Below, one piece after another: positions 32,516-41,249 of a stretch of 41,275 nucleotides of DNA (positions are counted from its first letter, which is position 1; every line of letters starts with the position of its first letter). Below the pieces are notes generated by a model, which saw only the letters and a program-made list of their open reading frames with translations, was not told where the DNA came from and ran no database searches. Source of the DNA: RGIG5612 sp045616165 (GTDB lineage Bacteria; Bacillota; Clostridia; Lachnospirales; Lachnospiraceae); contig JAZLGF010000004.1 of the NCBI GenBank assembly GCA_045616165.1, positions 1 to 41,275 of the forward strand, read 5' to 3'. The position numbers and the translations under genes are program-made.

Positions 32516-32556
32516 GCGATATTGAAACTTTGTTCACTTACCATATAAACTATTTC

Positions 32557-32585
32557 TTGCAAAGGGGTATTTTTCATGCTAAAAT
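32557..32585 (+). promoter_or_regulatory. promoter of rpsF-ssb-rpsR
   Basis: TTGCAA at 32557-32562, a 17-bp spacer and TAAAAT at 32580-32585 preceded by TGC. The leader of about 65 bases before rpsF contains a weak CACTT/AAGTG hairpin near 32613-32628; whether it binds S6-S18 cannot be judged by eye. Confidence 0.6.
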
Positions 32586-32655
32586 ACTACTTCGTGATAA
32601 TATTCCTTGCTCACTTTTTAAGAAGTGGGCCAGAGACCAAAAGGAGGTGCGAGAC

Positions 32656-32949
32656 ATGAGCAAATATGAATTAGCAGTTGTTGTAAGTGCTAAACTCGAA
32701 GACGAAGGCAGAGCTGCTCTTATCGAAAAAGTTAAAGAACTTATCACTAGATTCGGTGGTAACGTAACTAAAGTAGATGAATGGGGCAAAAAGAAACTTG
32801 CTTATGAAATTCAAAAAATGAACGAGGCATTTTACTACTTTGTTTATTTCGAGTCAGAGAATACTGATTGTCCAAACGAAATGGAAGCTCAGATGAGAAT
32901 CATGGACAACGTTCTCAGATATTTAGTTGTCAAAGAAGACGAAGAGTAA
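32656..32949 (+). CDS. rpsF: 30S ribosomal protein S6
   Basis: This 97-residue protein of full S6 length has KYELAVVVSAKLEDE at the start, a VTKVDEWGKKKLAYEI strand and MRIMDNVLRYLVVK near the end. It binds S18 on the small-subunit platform. AAGGAGGTG at 32641-32649 fixes the ATG at 32656; the open frame from 32422 runs through the stem-loop. It is the first gene of rpsF-ssb-rpsR, the usual bacterial order. Confidence 0.97.
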   Translation: MSKYELAVVVSAKLEDEGRAALIEKVKELITRFGGNVTKVDEWGKKKLAYEIQKMNEAFYYFVYFESENTDCPNEMEAQMRIMDNVLRYLVVKEDEE

Positions 32950-32991
32950 ATATCTAATGGCACTGAACACTCGTACAAAAAAGGAGTTACT

Positions 32992-33477
32992 ATGAATAAA
33001 GTAATACTTATGGGACGTTTAACAAGAGATCCCGACGTGAGATATTCACAAAATGAAAATTCCACAGCAGTTGCCAGATTTACTCTTGCAGTAGATCGTA
33101 GATACAAAAAGGATGAGCAGCAAAGCGCAGATTTTATTGGATGCGTAGCTTTTGGAAAAACAGCAGAGTTCTTTGAGAAATATATCAAACAAGGAACAAA
33201 AGTTTGTTTAGAAGGCAGAATTCAAACAGGTAACTACACAAACAAAGATGGACAAAAAGTCTATACAACAGATGTGGTAGTTGAAAATGTTGAATTTGCT
33301 GAAAGCAAAGGTAACGGTGGCCAAAATGCACAACAAAATGCAGGCTATAACCAAGCTCCACAAACTCAGCCTATGCAAAGCAATCCAATGCCACAGCCAG
33401 CTCCTAGCGAGGCAGTAGGCGAAGGCTTTATGAACATTGCTGATGGATTAGAAGACGAGGGTTTGCCATTTAATTAA
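32992..33477 (+). CDS. ssb: single-stranded DNA-binding protein
   Basis: This 161-residue protein has an OB fold in residues 1-105 (MNKVILMGRLTRDPDVRYS, ARFTLAVDR, DFIGCVAFGKTAEFFEKYI, KGTKVCLEGRI-like strand). A Q/N/P-rich flexible linker follows, then the acidic tip DEGLPFN, a variant of DDDIPF that recruits repair and replication proteins. AAAAGGAG precedes the ATG. It lies between rpsF and rpsR. Confidence 0.97.
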   Translation: MNKVILMGRLTRDPDVRYSQNENSTAVARFTLAVDRRYKKDEQQSADFIGCVAFGKTAEFFEKYIKQGTKVCLEGRIQTGNYTNKDGQKVYTTDVVVENVEFAESKGNGGQNAQQNAGYNQAPQTQPMQSNPMPQPAPSEAVGEGFMNIADGLEDEGLPFN

Positions 33478-33519
33478 ACTTTAGTGGCGAGAAGTCGCCG
33501 AAATTAGGAGGAAATAATT

Positions 33520-33783
33520 ATGGCATTTAACAAAGAAGATAGAGGAGATGCTCCAAGAAGAAAACCTAACATGCACAGAAGAAAAAAAGTTTGTGCTTTC
33601 TGTGGAGAAAAAGCTCCTAAGGTAGATTACAAAGATGTTAACACATTAAAGAGATACGTATCTGAAAGAGGAAAAATCCTTCCAAGAAGAATTACGGGAA
33701 CTTGTGCTAAGCATCAAAGAGCTATCACAACAGCAGTTAAGAGAGCAAGACATATTGCATTAATGCCTTACACTGTTGACTAA
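33520..33783 (+). CDS. rpsR: 30S ribosomal protein S18
   Basis: This 87-residue protein has a basic N-terminus (RRKPNMHRRKKVCAFCGEK) with a CxxC pair, then YKDVNTLKRYVSERGKILPRR and TGTCAKHQRAITTAVKRARHIALMPY, the S18 signature. The CxxC and later Cys suggest the zinc-binding form. AGGAGG precedes the ATG. A strong terminator follows. Confidence 0.97.
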   Translation: MAFNKEDRGDAPRRKPNMHRRKKVCAFCGEKAPKVDYKDVNTLKRYVSERGKILPRRITGTCAKHQRAITTAVKRARHIALMPYTVD

Positions 33784-33793
33784 GTAAAAATTA

Positions 33794-33822
33794 AGCAACT
33801 CCCAATCGGAGTTGCTTTTTTT
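33794..33822 (+). terminator. terminator after rpsR
   Basis: AGCAACTCC and GGAGTTGCT form a 9-bp stem with a 5-base loop, followed by a run of Ts. Confidence 0.9.
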
Positions 33823-33836
33823 AGAGAGGTATAATT

Positions 33837-34964
33837 ATGAATAGCAAAGTTGCATTAATTCCTTGCGATAGTTATGACGAAGAAAAAGTTTACCAAGCGG
33901 TAAGCAAAGGATTTGAACTTTTAGGTGGCGTAGGCCAATATGTTAAAAAAGAAGACAAATTGCTTATTAAGCTTAACTTACTTTCAAGCTCATCACCAGA
34001 GACGGCAATCACTACACACCCAAGTGTTTTTGGTGCGGTTCTTAAATGCTTAAAAGAATATGGATGTGAAGATATTAAATATGGTGATGCACCGGGGAAT
34101 CCTTTAGCAAAAATAGAAGATACACTTAATAAGTGCATGATTAAACCGGAAGCTGACAAATATGGAGCGGTTTTAGGAAAATTCACATCATCACACACAA
34201 AAAAATATCCAGAAGGAAAAGTAGCAAAAAGTTTTGTTTTAGTCGATGCATGTGACGAAGCGGATACCATTTTCGAAATATGCAAAATGAAAACGCATGC
34301 GCTTGAAAATATCACAGGTGCAATTAAAAACCAGTACGGATTTATAGCAGGAGCTCATAAAACTAAGGGACATGCGCAGTATGCCGATAGTAATAAGTTT
34401 GCCGGTATGCTTGCAGATTTAAATAAATGTGTAGGTGTAAAGTTCCATATTATGGATGGAGTTGTTGCTATGGAAGGAAATGGACCGGCAGCAGGTAATC
34501 CAACGCCGATGAACATGATTTTAATGAGTGAAGATCCAGTTGCTTTGGATATGCTTTTTGCAAAACTTGTTTATCTTGATCCTTCATATGTCCCAACTAA
34601 TATATATGGCGCTAAGGCTGGACTTGGTACAATGACATTAAGCGAAATAAGCGTTGTTACGCCAGAAGGCGAAATAAGCGTAGCTGATGCTGCTAAGAAA
34701 TATGGCAATTTCAATTTTGATGTAAAGAGGAAGAAACCGGCCATCTGGGCAATTCCAGGATTATCAAAACTCCTTGAGAGAAAAGGTAATAAACCAATTG
34801 TTGATTTAAGCAAGTGCATCGCATGTGGCGTATGCCAAAAAGCATGTCCGGTGGAGGCTGTTAAATCCGGAGATGGACAAAAGGCAACATATGATTATAA
34901 GAAGTGTATTAGGTGCTATTGTTGCCAGGAAATGTGTCCGGCAAAGGCAATAACCAAAAAGTAA
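33837..34964 (+). CDS. DUF362 protein with two C-terminal [4Fe-4S] motifs
   Basis: This 375-residue protein has a DUF362 domain at about residues 30-280 (LLIKLNLLSSSSPETAITTHP, KYGDAPGNP, KMKTHALENITGAIKNQYG, VAMEGNGPAAG). A ferredoxin tail carries CIACGVCQKACPVEAV and CIRCYCCQEMCPAKAI, two complete C-x2-C-x2-C-x3-CP motifs. DUF362 proteins of this type are common in anaerobes; their reaction is not established. It lies between rpsR and gdpP, after the rpsR terminator, with GAGAGG before the ATG. Confidence 0.9.
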   Translation: MNSKVALIPCDSYDEEKVYQAVSKGFELLGGVGQYVKKEDKLLIKLNLLSSSSPETAITTHPSVFGAVLKCLKEYGCEDIKYGDAPGNPLAKIEDTLNKCMIKPEADKYGAVLGKFTSSHTKKYPEGKVAKSFVLVDACDEADTIFEICKMKTHALENITGAIKNQYGFIAGAHKTKGHAQYADSNKFAGMLADLNKCVGVKFHIMDGVVAMEGNGPAAGNPTPMNMILMSEDPVALDMLFAKLVYLDPSYVPTNIYGAKAGLGTMTLSEISVVTPEGEISVADAAKKYGNFNFDVKRKKPAIWAIPGLSKLLERKGNKPIVDLSKCIACGVCQKACPVEAVKSGDGQKATYDYKKCIRCYCCQEMCPAKAITKK

Positions 34965-35018
34965 AAATTCTTCCTTTCTTATACTGGTTGTAGTATAATC
35001 AAAAGACACTCTCTAAAA

Positions 35019-37088
35019 ATGGGAGCGTTTTTGGTACGCAAAATGGAAAGAAAAAATAAGTTAAAAATTGGATATGTAATAAAGGGTTATCTGACGTTTC
35101 CGGTGGTTACGGCGGCATTGTTTTTAGCGCTTGGAATCCTTTTTATGTTCATTTCAACAACAGCGGGAATAGTTACGTTAATAATATTTGCTGTTTATAC
35201 GGCATTTACGATTGTTTTTGTATTTATTAACTACAAGCGCTTAAAGGATGGACTTATTAGATTTGCAAGATCGTATGAGAATGCTGAACGTCAGATGATA
35301 GCTGATTTTCCTATGCCGTACGCAATTACAGATATAAAGGGCGATATTTTACTTTGCAATGCGAATTTCTCAAAATTTTATTCACCAGAAGATGAGCAGA
35401 TAAATATATGCGATTTGTTCCGTGAGATTACACCGGAGATGTTAGATTTTGAAGAGAAATTTACTGATATATCTATTTTATATGATGCAAGAAACTATCG
35501 CGTAAATATAAGAAAACTTAAAATAGACAGACGCATAATAGATAAAAAAATTGCTATTCCACCTAGAAACGATTTGAATTTATATGCGGTTTATCTTTTC
35601 GACGAAACAGAAATAGTAAATATGATGCAACTGACAAAAGAAGAAGAAATGGTTGTAGCATCAATTTATATAGATAACTATGAAGAAACAATTGAACAGG
35701 CAACAGACGTTAAAAAATCGTTGATTGTTGCAATGGTTGACCGTGCTATAAATAAATATTTCCAGGATATCGGTGGCATAGTTAGAAAGATGGAAAAAGA
35801 TAGATATTTTGCTATTTTTAAGCATAAATACCTTGGCAAGTTCCAAAGAGATAAATTTGAAATTTTAGATATTATTAGAGCTATAGATTCCGGCACAGAA
35901 ATTCCAATCACATTAAGTATTGGACTTGGTGTTGGAGATGATTATTTGCAAAACTCTGAAAATGCACGTCTTGCTTTAGAACTTGCGCTTGGACGTGGTG
36001 GTGACCAAGCAATAATTAGAGATAATGAGAGAATTTATTACTACGGCGGAAAAACAAAGCAGGCAGAAAAGAATACAAAAGTTAAAGCAAGAGTAAAAGC
36101 AACAGCACTTAAGGAAATCTTTGGAAGCGTTGATAAAGTCGTTATCATGAGCCATAAGGTTTGCGATATTGATGGATTTGGTGCAGCTATGGGTATATAT
36201 AGAGCAGCAAAAATGCTTGGCAAGAGTGCATATGTTGTACTTAATGATTTGAATAACTCGGTTAAGCCGATCCTAGATTCTTTTAAGGCTGATGAAGATT
36301 ATAAACAAGCATTTATTAAGAGTACAGATGCTAAAGATTATGTAGATGATAACACGGCACTTATCATTGTAGATGTAAATAGTGTTGATAGATTTGAGTG
36401 TCCTGAGCTTATTGATTTAACAAATACAATAGTTTTGATTGATCATCACCGTCAGGGACTTGAACAACTTGCTAAAGTATCTTTGCTTTACCAGGAACCA
36501 TCAGCTAGTTCAGCATCAGAAATGGTAACAGAACTTTTAAGATATATTTCTGGTGGAGTTAAACTAAAGAAAATTGAAGCAGAAGCACTTTTTGCCGGCA
36601 TGTTAATTGATACAGATTATTTTGCTAAAAATACTGGCGTTAGAACTTTCGAGGCGGCAGCAGATCTTAAAAAATATGGTATTGATATTTCAAAGATAAA
36701 ATCATTGTTTAATGATTCATTTGCAGAGATGATTGCAAAAGCAAGTGCTATGAGAACAACGAAAATGCTCGGAGAAAAGTATGCTATAGCCGTTTGTAAA
36801 CCAGATGGACTAGATAATCCAACTATTGTTGCGGCTCAGGTCGCAAACGAGTTGCTTAGCGTTAATGAAGTTAAAGCAAGTTTCGTTTTAATAAATATTG
36901 ATGGAATTATATATATTAGTGCACGTTCAGAAAACGATGTTAACGTACAACTTGTTATGGAACGTATGGGTGGCGGTGGCCATCTAAACATTGCGGGTGC
37001 TCAAATTAAAGACAGCACAATAGCAGAATCAAGAAAGAATTTGATTATTACAATCAGAAAAATGATTGAAGAAGGAACTTTATCATGA
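35019..37088 (+). CDS. gdpP: GdpP-type cyclic-di-AMP phosphodiesterase
   Basis: This 689-residue protein has two membrane helices (about residues 26-70), a degenerate PAS region, a modified GGDEF domain (residues about 210-340), then DHH and DHHA1 domains: MSHKVCDIDGFGAAMGIYRA, IIVDVNSVDR, VLIDHHRQG, and MGGGGHLNIAGAQI. It hydrolyses c-di-AMP and so affects wall and potassium homeostasis. The start is uncertain: ATG 35019 has no ribosome site, while GGGAGC at 35021 could serve a TTG at 35031. A TATAAT lies at 34994-34999. It overlaps rplI by 4 bp, a conserved Firmicute arrangement. Confidence 0.93.
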   Translation: MGAFLVRKMERKNKLKIGYVIKGYLTFPVVTAALFLALGILFMFISTTAGIVTLIIFAVYTAFTIVFVFINYKRLKDGLIRFARSYENAERQMIADFPMPYAITDIKGDILLCNANFSKFYSPEDEQINICDLFREITPEMLDFEEKFTDISILYDARNYRVNIRKLKIDRRIIDKKIAIPPRNDLNLYAVYLFDETEIVNMMQLTKEEEMVVASIYIDNYEETIEQATDVKKSLIVAMVDRAINKYFQDIGGIVRKMEKDRYFAIFKHKYLGKFQRDKFEILDIIRAIDSGTEIPITLSIGLGVGDDYLQNSENARLALELALGRGGDQAIIRDNERIYYYGGKTKQAEKNTKVKARVKATALKEIFGSVDKVVIMSHKVCDIDGFGAAMGIYRAAKMLGKSAYVVLNDLNNSVKPILDSFKADEDYKQAFIKSTDAKDYVDDNTALIIVDVNSVDRFECPELIDLTNTIVLIDHHRQGLEQLAKVSLLYQEPSASSASEMVTELLRYISGGVKLKKIEAEALFAGMLIDTDYFAKNTGVRTFEAAADLKKYGIDISKIKSLFNDSFAEMIAKASAMRTTKMLGEKYAIAVCKPDGLDNPTIVAAQVANELLSVNEVKASFVLINIDGIIYISARSENDVNVQLVMERMGGGGHLNIAGAQIKDSTIAESRKNLIITIRKMIEEGTLS

Positions 37089-37531
37089 AAGTAATATTAT
37101 TAGAAGATGTTAAATCACTTGGGAAAAAAGGTGAAATAGTTGATGTTAGCGACGGATATGCTAGAAACTTTATTTTGCCGAAGAAAAAGGGCGTAGAAGC
37201 TAGTGCAGCAAATCTTAATAACCTAAAACTTCAAAAAGCTAATGATGAAAAAGTTGCACAGGAAAATTTAGATGCCGCAAAAGCATTAGCAGCAAAAATT
37301 GAAGATGGTGGCGTTGAAATCAAAATAAAGGTAGGCGAAGGTGGAAAACTTTTCGGCGCAATCGCTACTAAAGAAATCGCCGCAGCATGTAAAGAACAAA
37401 AAGGCATCGAGGTTGATAAAAAGAAAATTGTTCTTGATGAACCTATAAAAGAAATTGGAACACATAGTGTTAAAGTTAAACTACACAAAGATGTGCAGGC
37501 ACATCTTACAGTCAATGTTGTAGAGGGATAA
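37085..37531 (+). CDS. rplI: 50S ribosomal protein L9
   Basis: This 148-residue protein opens with MKVILLEDVKSLGKKGEIVDVSDGYARNFILPKK, the N-terminal rRNA-binding domain. A long helix and the C-terminal domain (GEGGKLFGAIATKEIA) follow. The start overlaps the gdpP stop in ATGA, and dnaB begins 2 bp after its stop, so the three genes form one transcript. Confidence 0.97.
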   Translation: MKVILLEDVKSLGKKGEIVDVSDGYARNFILPKKKGVEASAANLNNLKLQKANDEKVAQENLDAAKALAAKIEDGGVEIKIKVGEGGKLFGAIATKEIAAACKEQKGIEVDKKKIVLDEPIKEIGTHSVKVKLHKDVQAHLTVNVVEG

Positions 37532-37533
37532 AA

Positions 37534-38901
37534 ATGGATGATACAGCTCTCCTCAAAAAAATAATGCCACATAATTTAGAAGCAGAGCGTTCTGTTTTAG
37601 GCGCTATGCTTATGGATAAGGACGCCGTTATGAGTGCTACTGAAATATTAAGCGCAGAAGACTTTTATGCAAAGCAAAACGGTGTTGTTTTTGAGGCAAT
37701 GAGACAGCTTTTTGTAGCGGGTAAACCGATTGATGCGGTAACACTTGCGGATAAGCTAAAAGAAAACGAAGCTCCAGAAGAAATGCAAAGTACAGAGTTT
37801 ATTAAAGATATCTTAAATAGTGTACCTACGTCTGCGAATGTAAAACATTATGCGCAAATCGTTTACGAAAAAGCGACACTACGTCGTCTTATTAAGATAT
37901 CAGACAGTATCTCAGAAAGTTGTTATCAGGGACATGACAATTTAGAAAACATTCTTGAAACAACAGAGAAAAATGTTTTCAATCTTATTCAATCTAGAAA
38001 CACAAGAGAGTTTGAACCTATTAATCAAATAGTTATAAACGCTCTTAAGAAAATACAGATAGCATCACAAACAAAAGGAAATATCACAGGTCTTTCCACG
38101 GGCTTTGCTGACTTAGATTTCAAAACAGCAGGCCTTCAGCCTTCAGACTTTATTTTGATCGCGGCTAGACCTTCAATGGGTAAAACAGCATTTTCACTTT
38201 CAATTTTGGATCATGTTGTTTTTAGAAAAAATCAATCTGCAGCAATATTCTCACTCGAAATGTCAAAGGAACAACTTGTAAACAGATTCTTTGCTATGGA
38301 AGCTAGAATAGACGCTCAAAATATTCGTTCTGGACAACTTTCTGATAAAGATTGGGATAATCTTATAGAATCGTCAGAAGTTATCGGAAATTCGAAATTA
38401 ATTATCGATGATACACCAGGCATTAGCGTAGCAGAGCTTCGTTCAAAATGCCGTAAATATAAAATGGAACAAGATATCCAGCTTATCATAATCGACTATA
38501 TCCAGTTGATGAGTAGTGGCTCCAGAACCGATAACCGCGTACAGGAGTTGTCGGATATTTCACGTGGACTTAAGAGCCTTGCTCGTGAACTTAATGTTCC
38601 TGTTATTGCACTATCCCAGCTTAACCGTGCTGTAGAAAGCAGACCAGATCATAGACCTATGCTTTCTGACATCCGTGAATCTGGTGCAATAGAGCAGGAT
38701 GCCGACGTAATTATGTTCCTTTACCGTGATGATTACTATAATCCTGAAACGGTCGATAAAAACGTAGCCGAAGTAATTATTGCTAAGCAACGTAACGGTC
38801 CAACAGGAACTATTAAACTTACATGGCAGCCTAAGTACACTCGTTTTGTTAACATGCTTAAGAACAATGGCGCTGTGCCGGTTCCGGAAAACTTCGAATA
38901 A
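37534..38901 (+). CDS. dnaB: replicative DNA helicase
   Basis: This 455-residue protein has an N-terminal primase-interacting domain (MPHNLEAERSVLGAMLMDKD), a linker, and a RecA-type motor with Walker A ARPSMGKTAFSL, Walker B LIIIDYIQLM, and SDIRESGAIEQDADVIMFLYRD. It has the usual bacterial length and no intein. It is the last gene of gdpP-rplI-dnaB and is followed by a terminator and stem-loop copy D. Confidence 0.97.
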   Translation: MDDTALLKKIMPHNLEAERSVLGAMLMDKDAVMSATEILSAEDFYAKQNGVVFEAMRQLFVAGKPIDAVTLADKLKENEAPEEMQSTEFIKDILNSVPTSANVKHYAQIVYEKATLRRLIKISDSISESCYQGHDNLENILETTEKNVFNLIQSRNTREFEPINQIVINALKKIQIASQTKGNITGLSTGFADLDFKTAGLQPSDFILIAARPSMGKTAFSLSILDHVVFRKNQSAAIFSLEMSKEQLVNRFFAMEARIDAQNIRSGQLSDKDWDNLIESSEVIGNSKLIIDDTPGISVAELRSKCRKYKMEQDIQLIIIDYIQLMSSGSRTDNRVQELSDISRGLKSLARELNVPVIALSQLNRAVESRPDHRPMLSDIRESGAIEQDADVIMFLYRDDYYNPETVDKNVAEVIIAKQRNGPTGTIKLTWQPKYTRFVNMLKNNGAVPVPENFE

Positions 38902-38906
38902 TAATT

Positions 38907-38940
38907 AAGCCGAGATTTTGTCTCGGCTTTTTATTTTTTT
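38907..38940 (+). terminator. terminator of gdpP-rplI-dnaB
   Basis: AAGCCGAGA and TCTCGGCTT form a 9-bp stem with a 5-base loop followed by TTTTTATTTTTTT. Confidence 0.95.
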
Positions 38941-38946
38941 ATGCTC

Positions 38947-39010
38947 GCGGACAGGGTGGCTCGTTCCTGGCTCGGGTTCCAACTTGCCGATAACGAGCCA
39001 CCCTGTCCGC
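38947..39010 (+). repeat. dispersed stem-loop element, copy D (perfect arms)
   Basis: The core is at 38960-38997. GCGGACAGGGTGG (38947-38959) is the exact complement of 38998-39010, so with CTCGTT/AACGAG the stem is 19 bp without mismatch. It follows the dnaB terminator directly and is therefore not needed for that termination. Confidence 0.9.
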
Positions 39011-39045
39011 TCGCTAGCCAAATTCCAACAAACTTTTAGAACTCA

Positions 39046-39054
39046 TGCTATAAT
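39046..39054 (+). promoter_or_regulatory. extended -10 promoter of the amidohydrolase gene, leaderless
   Basis: TGCTATAAT is a TGn-extended consensus -10, and the ATG follows six bases later at 39061. No ribosome site is present, so the transcript should start at or next to the AUG. Confidence 0.6.
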
Positions 39055-39060
39055 AAACAT

Positions 39061-39927
39061 ATGAAATTGGCCGAATTACATGCCCATGTTTTTATGGACG
39101 GAATTGATTATAAGAATAGCGTTGAACGATTTAAAATCGGAATTGATGAAACTCATGTGCGAAGTGTTTTAAAGGCATACAAAGAAAACGGTATCGACTT
39201 CGTTCGCGATGGAGGTGATCATTTCGGCGCATGTCTTTTTGCAAAAAGTATTGCTAATGAATTTGGAATTACCTATGTCACGCCGGCTTTTGCTATGTAT
39301 AAAGAAGGAAATTATGGTAAAGTTGTTGGCGAAGCCTATAGCAATTTGAATGAATATAAAAATCTTATTGTTCAAGCACGTAAAAAGGGCGCTGACTTCA
39401 TAAAAATCATGGTTTCTGGAATTTTGGATTTCAATCAATTTGGCGTAGTTTCAAAAAGTAATTACACTGACAAAGAAGTAGCCGAACTCGTTCATGTTGC
39501 GCATGAAGAAGGTTTTGCCGTTATGGCACATGCCAGTGGCCAAAATGGGGTTAAGATGGCGGCATTAGCGGGTGCGGATTCAATTGAACATGGCTACTAC
39601 ATCGATGATGAAACCTTAGATATAATAAAAGAAAAAAATATCGTATGGGTTCCAACTGCGCTAACAAGTAATAATTTAAAAGACTGTGAAAGATTTAATG
39701 AAGAAGCAGTTTTCAAAATTTCGGCAACGCATCAAGAAGCTATTCTAAAAGCAAAAGAAAAGCATGTTCATATTGGACTTGGAAGTGACGCCGGAGCATA
39801 TAAAGTTCTTCATGCGAAAGGCTGTATAGATGAATATGAATTATTAAAAAAAATGTTGGGCGAAAACACAGATGAAATTTTAGAAACATCAACAAATATT
39901 ATTAAAGAAAAATTTATAAAAAAGTAA
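39061..39927 (+). CDS. amidohydrolase-family metal-dependent hydrolase
   Basis: This 288-residue, TIM-barrel amidohydrolase has metal ligands H7-x-H9 (ELHAHVF) and a probable bridging Lys in DFIKIMVSG. Later His residues lie in VMAHASGQNG and SIEHGYY, and the catalytic Asp in LGSDAGA. It is shorter than most members because the N-terminal beta-sandwich is missing, as in imidazolonepropionase-like small members. The natural substrate is unknown. It starts at an ATG 6 bp after an extended -10, with no ribosome site. The AlaX gene follows after 24 bp. Confidence 0.85.
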   Translation: MKLAELHAHVFMDGIDYKNSVERFKIGIDETHVRSVLKAYKENGIDFVRDGGDHFGACLFAKSIANEFGITYVTPAFAMYKEGNYGKVVGEAYSNLNEYKNLIVQARKKGADFIKIMVSGILDFNQFGVVSKSNYTDKEVAELVHVAHEEGFAVMAHASGQNGVKMAALAGADSIEHGYYIDDETLDIIKEKNIVWVPTALTSNNLKDCERFNEEAVFKISATHQEAILKAKEKHVHIGLGSDAGAYKVLHAKGCIDEYELLKKMLGENTDEILETSTNIIKEKFIKK

Positions 39928-39951
39928 TCTGACAATAGAGGAAATTTAGTT

Positions 39952-41142
39952 ATGGAAACGAAAAAATTATTTTATGAAGATGCATATATAAAGAAATTTG
40001 AAGCGACAATAGTTGACGAAAAACCTAGTAATGATGGGACTTTACTCGCTTTTAGTCAGACTGCATTTTATCCAGAAGGTGGCGGTCAGCAAGCCGACAA
40101 AGGATATATTGTTGTTGACGAAACCAAATACGAAGTAACGGATGCTCATGAAAAGGAAGGCATTATTTGGCATACTATTTCCACGGCCGCTAACGGCATG
40201 ATTGGAAAAAATGTTCAAGGTTTTATCGATTGGGAAAATCGCTTTGATCATATGCAACAACACTCTGGTGAGCATATTGTCAGTGGTATGATTTGCGAAA
40301 AATTCAATTGTGATAATGTTGGTTTTCATCTTGGAAAAGATGTTGTAACGATTGATTATAATGTCCCTATTTCTTTAGAAGATGCGCTAGAAATTGAGAA
40401 CGCAGCAAATAAATATATCTGGGAAAATCATAAGTTTATAGAACTTTGGCCAACAAGCGAAGAACTAAAAGAGCTTAATTACAGAAGCAAAAAAGAATTA
40501 AGCGGAGCCGTTCGTATTGCAAGCTTTCCTGGCGCAGATATGTGTGCATGTTGCGGTACACACGTAAAGACAAGTGGAGAGATTGGCCTTGTAAAATTTA
40601 TTTCTGCACATAGTTTCCGTGAAGGCACACGTCTTGAACTTCTTTGTGGAAACCGCGCATTGAAATTTCTTTCTAAAGTTTATACACAAAACAAAGAAAT
40701 TTCAGTTTTACTAAGCGCAAAGGATTTTGAAACCAGTGGAGCTACTAGCAAACTTCTTGAAGATAATATCCAGTTAAAAAGCAAGAAGGACTTTGTTGAA
40801 GATCAATATATAGAACTCTTCGTAGAAACTTATAGAGGTAAAAATGATGCATTAGTAATTAGCGATTGGATGAGTCCTGATATGGGGCGTCGTCTTGCTG
40901 ATAAATTGGCAGACGTTTGCCCTGGCGTTTGCGCCGTATTGTGTAAAGGGGCCGATATATATGAAGATGAATCTATCTTTAGATATTCTTTAGTAAGCCG
41001 TAATAAAGACTTAAGTGAGCTCGTAAAAGAAATGAATACGAATCTAAATGGAAAAGGTGGCGGACGTGGCGGCTTCGCCCAGGGAACCTTATCTGCCACA
41101 AAAGAGCAAATCGAAAATTATTTTCAGAACAACACTGTTTAA
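39952..41142 (+). CDS. AlaX-type alanyl-tRNA editing protein with DHHA1 domain
   Basis: This 396-residue long-form AlaX has an N-terminal beta-barrel (TAFYPEGGGQQADKG), then the editing domain with zinc ligands in MQQHSGEHIVSG (H104, H108) and CACCGTHV (C200, H204). A C-terminal DHHA1 domain ends in GKGGGRGGFAQG. It resembles the editing and C-terminal parts of alanyl-tRNA synthetase and clears Ser or Gly wrongly attached to tRNA-Ala. AGAGGAAA precedes the ATG. It is probably cotranscribed with the amidohydrolase gene. Confidence 0.9.
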   Translation: METKKLFYEDAYIKKFEATIVDEKPSNDGTLLAFSQTAFYPEGGGQQADKGYIVVDETKYEVTDAHEKEGIIWHTISTAANGMIGKNVQGFIDWENRFDHMQQHSGEHIVSGMICEKFNCDNVGFHLGKDVVTIDYNVPISLEDALEIENAANKYIWENHKFIELWPTSEELKELNYRSKKELSGAVRIASFPGADMCACCGTHVKTSGEIGLVKFISAHSFREGTRLELLCGNRALKFLSKVYTQNKEISVLLSAKDFETSGATSKLLEDNIQLKSKKDFVEDQYIELFVETYRGKNDALVISDWMSPDMGRRLADKLADVCPGVCAVLCKGADIYEDESIFRYSLVSRNKDLSELVKEMNTNLNGKGGGRGGFAQGTLSATKEQIENYFQNNTV

Positions 41143-41155
41143 GATTATCATGCTC

Positions 41156-41220
41156 GCGGACAGTGTAGCTCGTTCCTGGCTCGGGTTCCAACTCGCCGAT
41201 AACGAGCCACACTGTCCCGC
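41156..41220 (+). repeat. dispersed stem-loop element, copy E
   Basis: The core is at 41169-41206. The arms are ACAGTGTAG and CCACACTGT, compared with ACAGGGT..ACCCTGT in copies B and D: a G-to-T change on the left matched by C-to-A on the right. One A-C mismatch is shared with copy B. A T6 run follows at 41225-41230, so this copy may also end the AlaX transcript. Confidence 0.88.
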
Positions 41221-41249
41221 TCGCTTTTTTAAAATTATACTATTTCGCT

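Noticed and set aside
32422..32655. N-terminal extension of ribosomal protein S6
   Set aside because: It translates the dispersed stem-loop and the promoter. The AAGGAGGTG at 32641 and normal S6 length place the start at 32656.
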